Shown piece by piece: positions 1-5,881 of a stretch of DNA of 7,460 nucleotides. The stretch lies in assembly GCA_026393655.1 (NCBI GenBank), contig JAPKZT010000123.1, positions 1 through 7,460 of the forward strand, read 5' to 3'. Numbering within the stretch: position 1 is the first letter of the stretch; each line of letters opens with the position of its first letter. This stretch comes from Actinomycetota bacterium. Its GTDB lineage: Bacteria; Actinomycetota; Acidimicrobiia; Acidimicrobiales; Ilumatobacteraceae. Both the position numbers and the translations under genes were made by a program. The notes under the pieces are model-generated. The model did not search any database. It was given only the letters and a program-made list of their open reading frames with translations, and was not told the origin of the DNA.

Positions 1-209
1 AATTCTTCACCGTCAAGTCGAATACTGCCAGTTGCAGTAGCCGTATCAGGCAATAGGCCAATCACAGCAAGTGCGATCATTGTCTTACCAGAACCAGATT
101 CGCCGATAACGCCGACGCGCTCACCGGCTGCCAAATTAAACGAGACATTGTTGACTACAACTTTGTTGTTGAAACTAATCGTCAGATTCTTGACTTCTAA
201 AAAATTCAT
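1..209 (-). CDS. Peptide-type ABC importer ATPase (DppD/OppD-like), N-terminal part only
   Basis: This is the start of the cytoplasmic ATPase that would power the importer encoded just upstream; 69 codons are visible and the gene runs off the left edge. I translated it from the ATG at 209-207. It begins MNFLEVKNLTISF, the usual first beta strands of an ABC ATPase, and has a perfect Walker A, GESGSGKT, at residues 36-43. The following IALAVIGLLP stretch is typical of the DppD/OppD branch. The start codon overlaps the permease stop codon as ATGA (206-209), which suggests translational coupling; no Shine-Dalgarno is seen. The signature motif, Walker B and the C-terminal oligopeptide-binding extension lie outside, so I cannot tell a single DppD from a fused DppD-DppF. 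Confidence 0.93.
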   Translation of the reverse strand, partial: MNFLEVKNLTISFNNKVVVNNVSFNLAAGERVGVIGESGSGKTMIALAVIGLLPDTATATGSIRLDGEE

Positions 210-1036
210 GATTTGTTTTTTCGTAAAGTTGGATCAAGTGTTTCGCGAAGCCCGTCGCCGAGCAAATTGAAGCCCAACACAGTGATGATGATTGCTAGAC
301 CTGGCCACAATGCCACGACCGGATCAATCAGTAAATACTGCTGAGATGAGGCAAGCATTCGACCCCATGAAGGTGCAGGCGGAGTAGTTCCTAATCCTAA
401 ATAAGAAAGAGTTGACTCAGCAAGAATTGCAATTGCGGCCGCACCCGACGCTTGGATAAATAGCGAGGCGCGAATGTTAGGCAAAATATGTTGGCTTACG
501 ATTCTAAGTTTGCTGCTATTGCAGGCTTTGGCCGCGAGAACAAAATCTGAGTTGAGTACTACGGCAACTTCACGCCGAGTTACTTGAGCAACTGCCGCTG
601 ATGTGGCGATAGAAATCGCAATAACCGCAGTAAAAGTTGAGGGGCCATGTATTGCTGCAAGCACAATCGCAAAAAGCACCGCGGGTAGCGCCAAGACAAT
701 ATCAATTGAGTAAATAGCGGTGCGATTAAACCAACGAGGCGAAAGTGCGGCACCGATGCCGGTCGTGACGCCTAATGACATAGTGATTATCACAACAAGA
801 AATGCTGTGATCAAAGTCGTGCGAGATCCAGCCAAGAGATTGCTCAACACATCACGACCAAGTACATCTGTGCCCAACAAGTGTGACCACGAGGGTTTAG
901 CCAGTGAAATGTCGGGGTTGATCTCAAGTGGGTCATACGGTGTCCAAAAAATAGAAAGTAGCGATATCGCCGAACTAAAAGCGACCAGACAAATGCCGAA
1001 AAATAAATTTCGATTGCTGGCTTTGCTTTTGTTCAT
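206..1036 (-). CDS. dppC: DppC/OppC-type peptide ABC importer permease
   Basis: This inner-membrane protein of 276 residues should form half of the importer pore with the DppB-like protein encoded upstream. After a short cytoplasmic N-terminus and a first membrane helix (about 12-31) it has the DppC hallmark HLLGTDVLGRDVLS (52-65). The EAA coupling loop lies at about 156-190, ending in ILPN, and the conserved ESTLSYLGLGTTPPAPSWG segment spans 207-225. A final helix is followed by LGDGLRETLDPTLR. Length is normal for the family. The start overlaps the dppB stop as ATGA (1033-1036), and its own stop overlaps the next ATPase gene. One oddity is that the usually invariant Gly of the EAA loop is Asn173. 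Family assignment is secure; the substrate (dipeptide, oligopeptide, nickel or other) cannot be read from the sequence. Confidence 0.95.
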   Translation of the reverse strand: MNKSKASNRNLFFGICLVAFSSAISLLSIFWTPYDPLEINPDISLAKPSWSHLLGTDVLGRDVLSNLLAGSRTTLITAFLVVIITMSLGVTTGIGAALSPRWFNRTAIYSIDIVLALPAVLFAIVLAAIHGPSTFTAVIAISIATSAAVAQVTRREVAVVLNSDFVLAAKACNSSKLRIVSQHILPNIRASLFIQASGAAAIAILAESTLSYLGLGTTPPAPSWGRMLASSQQYLLIDPVVALWPGLAIIITVLGFNLLGDGLRETLDPTLRKNKS

Positions 1037-2043
1037 TGGTTCGCTCGAGACTTGGGATTAAGAAAGCCGAGTGTTGCATCAATCAAAAAACTCACTAAGA
1101 AAACTGCTGCAGTTGTTGCGGCGACAGTGCCTTGCACTTTGGTGTAGTCGCGGATGCTGACGTCTTGTAGCAACATTTGTCCAATGCCTGGTAACGCAAA
1201 GACATGTTCGACGATTATCGCACCAACAATTAATGTTGCGATCTGCATTCCGAGAACCGAAACCACCGGAACAAGTGAATTGCGAACACCATGAATGCGC
1301 AGTGCTTGACCGCGAGTCAGACCAGTAGCGCGAGCAGTGCGAAAATAGTCTTGCTGAATAACATCGATCGTTGCCGAGCGTGCGAAGCGCATCAACATCG
1401 CGCCTTGGCCGAGTGCCAAAGTCATTGCAGGTAGCACTAACGATTCAAGACAGCTAGACCAAGAACTCCAACCAGCATCTGGAAACCCACCCGATGGAAA
1501 TATTTGAAACTTGACTGAAAAAATCGTCACCAATATTACGCCAGTCCAAAATGTCGGGATTGCGATGCCGAGTTGACTGACTGCCGAGATAGCGATGCCT
1601 TTGCGCCGACGAAAATTAAGTGCAGAATACATGCCAAGTGGAATCGCGAAAATCAGCGCTAGCGCTGATGCCAAGCCGATTAACGGCAGTGTCACTGTTG
1701 CTTTGTTGACAATTTCTTGTGAGATGTTTGCGCCCGTGAGCATCGAATAACCGAGATCGCCCTGCAACGCACGACCTAGCCATTTCAAGAATTGCAATAT
1801 CAATGGATCATCTAATCCGAACTCTGTTCGAGTTTGGGTTAACGCTTCAGGAGATGCGTCTATGCCGAGTTTTGCTTGTGCTAAATCTCCAGGGAGTATT
1901 CGTAGTAGCAAAAAAACCAATGCACTTGCAGTTACGAGAGATCCAACGAATAAGGTAAATCGCCGAACAATAAACAAAACTAAATTTTGCAGCGAATTAT
2001 TCTTTCGTGATTGCCGCAACCGAGTATGCATCTCCAACATCAT
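1033..2043 (-). CDS. dppB: DppB/OppB-type peptide ABC importer permease
   Basis: This membrane permease is the partner of the DppC-like protein. In the longest reading it has 336 residues. Family marks are the first helix ending in LRILPGD (47-53), GDLGYS (95-100), the EAA loop QDYFRTARATGLTRGQALRI (231-250) followed by VRNSLVPV, and EHVFALPGIGQMLL (279-292) near the last helices. The C-terminus LIDATLGFLNP is standard. The start is uncertain. The ATG at 2043 gives a 47-nt overlap with the binding-protein gene and about 20 more N-terminal residues than most DppB proteins. Other choices are ATG at 2040 or 2031, and TTG at 2019 or 1977; the last falls after the upstream stop and would place IVRRFTLF at the N-terminus as in relatives. 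No candidate has a well-spaced Shine-Dalgarno. Confidence 0.94.
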   Translation of the reverse strand: MMLEMHTRLRQSRKNNSLQNLVLFIVRRFTLFVGSLVTASALVFLLLRILPGDLAQAKLGIDASPEALTQTRTEFGLDDPLILQFLKWLGRALQGDLGYSMLTGANISQEIVNKATVTLPLIGLASALALIFAIPLGMYSALNFRRRKGIAISAVSQLGIAIPTFWTGVILVTIFSVKFQIFPSGGFPDAGWSSWSSCLESLVLPAMTLALGQGAMLMRFARSATIDVIQQDYFRTARATGLTRGQALRIHGVRNSLVPVVSVLGMQIATLIVGAIIVEHVFALPGIGQMLLQDVSIRDYTKVQGTVAATTAAVFLVSFLIDATLGFLNPKSRANQ

Positions 2044-3544
2044 TTTGGGGAAAACCAGTTACCGATTTTTTTACAACTTGTAAATTAGGTATTAGCCACA
2101 ACCAGTCGCTGACCGACTCATTTGAGAGCAACCTCGCAGCTTTTTTAAGCGACTCAGCCTGCGCAACTGGAGTGCGCGCCGAACCTGCTTTTTTGATTAG
2201 TGCTTGATATTCAGCACTGTTGTATCTGAAGTAATAGTTGGGGTTCGCATAGATTGACATATCACTTCGCTCAACGTGGGCGACAATCGTCATGTCATAG
2301 TTGGCTTTTGTAAATATTCGATCTAGCCACTCACCCCATGCAACTGGTTTGATTGTGACATTGATACCGATTTTCTTGAGTGACGCGACAATGAACTCTT
2401 GCGAAGCCTCAGCGTATGGTGCAGGTGGGATATCAAGCGTGATTGCAAAACCATTTGGGTAGCCCGCTTGCTTCAACAGATTTTTTGCGGCTTGCACATC
2501 GTAAGGAAATGTCTTTGAAAGATCTTCGTACCATGCATCGGTAGGCGGAACAAAGCTTCCAATTTCGAGTCCGTAACCAGCCCATGCAGTTTTGATTAGG
2601 GCTTTCTTATTGAGCGCCTGGCGAATTGCTTGGCGAACTTTGATGTTGTTCAGCGGCGCTTTTGAATTGTTCATACCGAGAGTTACTTCACCGTTTGTGG
2701 TGCCGCTGCTGATTTTTAGATCCTTGCGCCCCTTAAATACCGACAACAATTCTGGTTTTTGCACCGTTGACATGATGTCAATTTGCCCCGACAATATTGC
2801 GTTACTTAATGCCGTGGCATCGAGAATGTAACGAAAGACAACTGTCTTCGCTAGTGCTTTTGTCGCACGATATGAATCATTGCGTTCGAGTGTGATGCTG
2901 TTGCCACGGTTCCAGTTGCCAAATTTAAATGGCCCTGTTCCATTTGCCTTGGTGGCGAAGTCTGTTGTGCCAGATTTAAAAATAACTCCACCACGCTGAG
3001 TTAGGTTAAACAAAAAGTCGTTGTCGCGGTCTTTAAGGGTTATTACAACAGAACTTGCATTTGGCGCAGTGATTGACGCGATCGTTGAGAACTGTTGTTT
3101 TTGTGTTGGCAATACCGCGGTTGATTTCGGATCAAGAACGCGGTTGAAACTCCAGACCACATCGGCCGAAGTTAAATTTGCGCCATCGTGAAATTTTGTT
3201 TTTGCGAGTTTGAATGTATAAACAAGACCGTTTGTTGACACCGTGTACGACTCAGCGATTGACGGAACGATCTTGCCGCTATTTTCTACTTTAAGTAAGC
3301 CCTCGTAAACGTTATTCAAGAGCACTTGAGGTATCGCTTGGCCAGCAACGCCTGTGATGTCGAGGCTGACTGGCTCGAGTGTGAAACCAATTGTGACTGT
3401 CGCATTTGTCTTGGCGCTAGCTTTCGACGAACTAGTTTTTCCAGAGCCAGCTGTGGCTGCGCTAGCGATTTCTGAGGTAACTAACAGAAGCGACGCACAA
3501 ATCAGAGAAATTTTTGATATGCGCTTTAGGTCAAATTTTGTCAT
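1997..3544 (-). CDS. Family 5 extracellular solute-binding protein (peptide/nickel type)
   Basis: This exported binding protein of 515 residues captures the substrate and hands it to the DppB-DppC permease. Residues 1-29 are a signal peptide: basic MTKFDLKR, a hydrophobic core, and an ASA signal-peptidase I site. A Ser/Thr/Ala/Lys-rich linker (about 30-48) leads into the mature domain, which starts near TVTIGFTLEPVSLD. SBP_bac_5 features are the FHDGANLTSADVVWSFNRVL region (118-137), GTGPFKF (203-209) and VRQAIRQALNKKALI (303-317), with a normal C-terminal lobe. The ATG at 3544 follows AAAGG with a 4-nt spacer, a good ribosome site. The only early Cys (Cys16) follows Ile and sits inside the hydrophobic core, so I see no lipobox, which is odd if the cell has a single membrane. 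The 3' end overlaps the longest dppB reading. The substrate cannot be predicted. Confidence 0.95.
   Translation of the reverse strand: MTKFDLKRISKISLICASLLLVTSEIASAATAGSGKTSSSKASAKTNATVTIGFTLEPVSLDITGVAGQAIPQVLLNNVYEGLLKVENSGKIVPSIAESYTVSTNGLVYTFKLAKTKFHDGANLTSADVVWSFNRVLDPKSTAVLPTQKQQFSTIASITAPNASSVVITLKDRDNDFLFNLTQRGGVIFKSGTTDFATKANGTGPFKFGNWNRGNSITLERNDSYRATKALAKTVVFRYILDATALSNAILSGQIDIMSTVQKPELLSVFKGRKDLKISSGTTNGEVTLGMNNSKAPLNNIKVRQAIRQALNKKALIKTAWAGYGLEIGSFVPPTDAWYEDLSKTFPYDVQAAKNLLKQAGYPNGFAITLDIPPAPYAEASQEFIVASLKKIGINVTIKPVAWGEWLDRIFTKANYDMTIVAHVERSDMSIYANPNYYFRYNSAEYQALIKKAGSARTPVAQAESLKKAARLLSNESVSDWLWLIPNLQVVKKSVTGFPQNDVGDAYSVAAITKE
3458..3544 (-). other. Signal peptide of the solute-binding protein, signal-peptidase I type
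   Basis: Residues 1-29 have a lysine/arginine-containing n-region, a hydrophobic core around ISLICASLLLV, and the AxA-type ending IASA before Ala30. Cys16 lies only four residues into the core and is preceded by Ile, which does not fit a lipobox. Cleavage after residue 29 is my inference from the -3/-1 pattern; Ala30 or a nearby site is possible. Confidence 0.7.
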
Positions 3545-3548
3545 AAGA

Positions 3549-3565
3549 CCTTTAAATCTATATTA
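3549..3565 (-). promoter_or_regulatory. Ribosome site and weak possible -10 box before the binding-protein gene
   Basis: On the minus strand AAAGG (3553-3549) ends 4 nt before the ATG at 3544, the best Shine-Dalgarno in the window. Just upstream lies TAATAT (3565-3560), which fits a TAnnnT -10 hexamer and would start transcription near the AAAGG. No -35 box is visible at 16-18 nt further up. The ribosome site is well supported; the internal promoter is a guess, attractive only because binding proteins are often made in excess over their permeases. Confidence 0.4.
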
Positions 3566-3573
3566 CTTGCGAC

Positions 3574-5439
3574 TTAATCAGCCCTAACCGGTTCAAAACT
3601 TTCACCAGCACGCACCTGAGATGCGTATATCGAGTTAGACGCCATCAACTGTTCGTGGGTGCCTTGTTCAGCAATTTTCCCATTATTGAGCACAATAATT
3701 CGGTCGGCATCACGGATCGTTGAAAGTCGGTGAGCAATAACTATTGCAGTTCGGTTCTTCATCGCTTCTGTGAGTGCCATCTGCACAAGTATTTCGCCCT
3801 CGTTGTCAAGGTGGCTAGTTGCTTCGTCGAGGATCATCACCGCCGGGTTCTTTAGCAACAATCGAGCAATCGCCAGGCGTTGTTTCTCGCCCCCTGAAAG
3901 TCGATACCCGCGTTCGCCGACAATTGTGTCGTAGCCGTCTGGTAGCGCCGAAATAACTTCATGAATTTTTGCAGCCTGACATGCAGCAACAATTTGTTCG
4001 TGTGTCGCACTTGGTTGCGCATAAAGTAAATTTGAATTTACCGACTCATGAAACATGTGTGAGTCTTGCGAGACAACGCCAACTGCTGTGCGCAGCGAAA
4101 TACCAGTCAGATCACGAACGTCGTGACCATCGATTCGTACTGCACCGCTAGTGACGTCATACAAGCGGGCAAGCAGCGTTGCTAAAGTTGTTTTTCCGGT
4201 GCCACTCGCACCGACCAAGGCAATTGTTTCGCCAGCAGCGATGCTCAGTGAAATATCATTCAGGACGTCAACGTCTGGGTCTGCACCGTGCATCACGCCA
4301 GAAAGCTCAAGCGACGCGATTGAAAAACTTGCAGCAGGTGGATATCTAAATGAAACATGATCGAACTCGACGGCGCCACGAGCATTTGTTAATTCAACTG
4401 CGCCGACCCGATCGGTGATTGATACGGGTGCATCAAGTACCTCAAACACTCTTTCGAAACTTACAAGCGCAGTCAAAATTTCTAGGCGAGCATTTGTTAA
4501 GCCCGTTAGAGGCTGATAAATGCGTTGCACAAACGCCGCCATCGCCACAAGCGTGCCGATCGTGATTCCACCCGAAACAACCATGAACGCGCCAACTCCA
4601 TAAATTGCAACCGCGCCAAGAGCACCAACTAAACCGAGGGCTACAAAAAATACTCGACCATACATCGCAGTTGTAATACCAATGTCGCGAACACGAGCGG
4701 CACGTGAACCAAATGCTCCGACTTCTTCGCGGTGCCGACCGAATAATTTAACTAGCAACGCACCTGAGACGTTGAATCGCTCCGTCATCTGTGTGTTCAT
4801 GCCCGCGTTTAATCCCATTTGCTCGCGAGAAATTTCTTGTAGGCGAGCACCCACACGTTTCGCCGGCACGATAAACACTGGCAAGACAATTAGTGAAAGC
4901 AACGTAAGTCGCCATTCAAGGGCCAACATTGCGCCAAGGGTTGTTGCAAGTATCACAACATTTGAAACGACACTGCCGAGTGTGCCCGTGACGGCCGACT
5001 GTGCACCGATCACATCATTATTTAGTCGGCTGATTAATGCGCCGGTCTGGGTGCGTGTAAAAAATGCAATTGGCATGTTTTGTACTTTGTCAAAGAGAGC
5101 GACACGTAGGTCATAAATTATTCCTTCACCAATTCGCGCCGAATACCATCGCTGCACGATTTGCAGTACTGCGTCACCGAGTGCAACAACGACGAGCACA
5201 ACAGTAAGAGTGACGATTCTGCGCTTGTCTCCATCTGGGATTGCATGGTCGACAATCATTCGAAACATAAATGGCGGAATAAGTGCAATCACTGCAGTCA
5301 CAAGAATTGTTATCAAGAAACCAGAAATAGATCGGCGATATGGGTGCGCAAATTGCCAAACTCGACGTAAAGCAGTTTTGCCAATTTTTGCGCCAGTGAC
5401 GGCTGATTTGTCTCGCGGTATTAAATGATGCGGAAGCAC
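3574..5439 (-). CDS. ABC exporter with fused membrane and ATPase domains (homodimer/MsbA-like type)
   Basis: This 621-residue protein has a six-helix exporter membrane domain (helices at about 38-58, 76-97, 151-172, 176-195, 262-285 and 287-305) and a C-terminal ATPase domain. All ATPase motifs are intact: A-loop Tyr366, Walker A GASGTGKTT (410-418), Q-loop Gln458, signature LSGGE (514-518), Walker B VMILDE (534-539) and H-loop His570. It should pump a hydrophobic, lipid-like or peptide-like compound out of the cell as a dimer; the substrate is unknown. Between the A-loop and Walker A there is a longer segment (about 368-391, with SIASLELSG) than in MsbA. I recall similar insertions in actinobacterial exporters. 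The start is GTG at 5439, the only usual start codon between the in-frame TAG upstream and helix 1; no Shine-Dalgarno is seen. It lies 16 nt after the pentapeptide gene and 29 nt before the importer genes, so co-transcription is likely. Confidence 0.95.
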   Translation of the reverse strand: MLPHHLIPRDKSAVTGAKIGKTALRRVWQFAHPYRRSISGFLITILVTAVIALIPPFMFRMIVDHAIPDGDKRRIVTLTVVLVVVALGDAVLQIVQRWYSARIGEGIIYDLRVALFDKVQNMPIAFFTRTQTGALISRLNNDVIGAQSAVTGTLGSVVSNVVILATTLGAMLALEWRLTLLSLIVLPVFIVPAKRVGARLQEISREQMGLNAGMNTQMTERFNVSGALLVKLFGRHREEVGAFGSRAARVRDIGITTAMYGRVFFVALGLVGALGAVAIYGVGAFMVVSGGITIGTLVAMAAFVQRIYQPLTGLTNARLEILTALVSFERVFEVLDAPVSITDRVGAVELTNARGAVEFDHVSFRYPPAASFSIASLELSGVMHGADPDVDVLNDISLSIAAGETIALVGASGTGKTTLATLLARLYDVTSGAVRIDGHDVRDLTGISLRTAVGVVSQDSHMFHESVNSNLLYAQPSATHEQIVAACQAAKIHEVISALPDGYDTIVGERGYRLSGGEKQRLAIARLLLKNPAVMILDEATSHLDNEGEILVQMALTEAMKNRTAIVIAHRLSTIRDADRIIVLNNGKIAEQGTHEQLMASNSIYASQVRAGESFEPVRAD

Positions 5440-5455
5440 GCAGTCAGGCTAAGGC

Positions 5456-5833
5456 TTAAGCGTGAGTTTTTTTGTGCATCTTGCCATCAGGCATAGTCGC
5501 ACCAGATAAATCAGCGCCAGTCATATTTGCTCCCGTTATGTCTGCGCCAGATAAATTCGCACCAGACATATGTGCATTAGTTAAATTCGCTTGGTGTAAG
5601 TGAGCCTTTGATAAATTCGCGCCAGTTAGTTTCGCCTTCGAAAGTTTTGCCTTGGCTAAATTGGCGTTCGAGAGATTGGCATTAGTTAAATTAGCCTGCG
5701 TCAGATTCGTTTTTCGTAAGTTCGCGTGCATTAAATCGGCGCCACTCAAATCAGCGTTAGATAAATCTGCGCCGCTCAAATCGGCATTCGGCAAATGAGC
5801 ACCGGGTCCGATTTCGAGGCCATTTACCTGCAT
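5456..5833 (-). CDS. Pentapeptide-repeat protein, 21 uninterrupted repeats
   Basis: This small soluble protein of 125 residues is almost entirely a pentapeptide array of the A(D/N)Lxx type, residues 12-116, flanked by a short N-terminal lead (MQVNGLEIGPG) and a basic tail (GKMHKKTHA). Such arrays fold into a four-sided right-handed beta helix; 21 repeats give just over five coils. The central position is always Leu, Met or Ile and never Phe, and no loop interrupts the array, unlike Qnr proteins. There is no signal peptide or membrane helix. The ATG at 5833 is the only good start, since an in-frame TAG lies a few codons upstream. There is no Shine-Dalgarno; a -10-like box ends exactly 6 nt before the ATG. 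Function is unknown. MfpA/Qnr-like gyrase protection or export-linked immunity are possibilities raised only by family and by the exporter next door. Confidence 0.9.
   Translation of the reverse strand: MQVNGLEIGPGAHLPNADLSGADLSNADLSGADLMHANLRKTNLTQANLTNANLSNANLAKAKLSKAKLTGANLSKAHLHQANLTNAHMSGANLSGADITGANMTGADLSGATMPDGKMHKKTHA
5486..5800 (-). repeat. 15-nt periodic coding repeat (21 pentapeptides)
   Basis: Twenty-one in-frame 15-nt units encode the pentapeptide array. Neighbouring units differ at many silent positions (TTG against TTA for Leu; AGC, AGT and TCT for Ser), so the repeat is old and held by protein structure rather than a fresh DNA duplication. Asp sits at the second position in repeats 2-5 and again in 18 and 20, while Lys gathers in repeats 6 and 10-13. 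Confidence 0.93.
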
Positions 5834-5839
5834 AGCGAC

Positions 5840-5870
5840 AACATACCGCTAACTGGTATTCGAGTGTTAA
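5840..5870 (-). promoter_or_regulatory. Possible promoter for a leaderless pentapeptide-exporter transcript
   Basis: In the 48-nt gap after ndh the minus strand carries TTAACA (5870-5865), a 19-nt spacer, and TATGTT (5845-5840). These are 5/6 and 4/6 matches to TTGACA and TATAAT. TATGTT ends 6 nt before the ATG at 5833, so transcription would begin at or next to the start codon, in keeping with the missing Shine-Dalgarno. The spacer is somewhat long and the call rests on short motifs. Confidence 0.35.
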
Positions 5871-5881
5871 TGCGAGGGCAA

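Noticed and set aside
720..1061. Plus-strand open frame of 113 codons
   Set aside because: Antisense to the conserved DppC coding region and to the end of dppB, with no family resemblance or ribosome site.
3545..3573. Terminator separating exporter from importer genes
   Set aside because: The 29-nt gap is A/T-rich with no stem and no T run after a stem; the nearby AACCGGTT (3586-3593) is inside the exporter coding region and has no loop.
4682..5116. Plus-strand open frame of 144 codons
   Set aside because: It lies wholly inside the exporter on the opposite strand, has no recognisable domain and an Arg/Thr/Ser-rich composition typical of an antisense shadow. The exporter has every family motif.
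5454..5461. Palindrome GCTTAAGC at the end of the pentapeptide gene
   Set aside because: An 8-bp palindrome with no loop or T tract; such sites are frequent by chance and it cannot form a terminator.
5486..5800. CRISPR array or non-coding tandem repeat suggested by 15-nt periodicity
   Set aside because: The period is in frame, the units differ mostly at silent positions and encode a classic pentapeptide array; there are no spacers.
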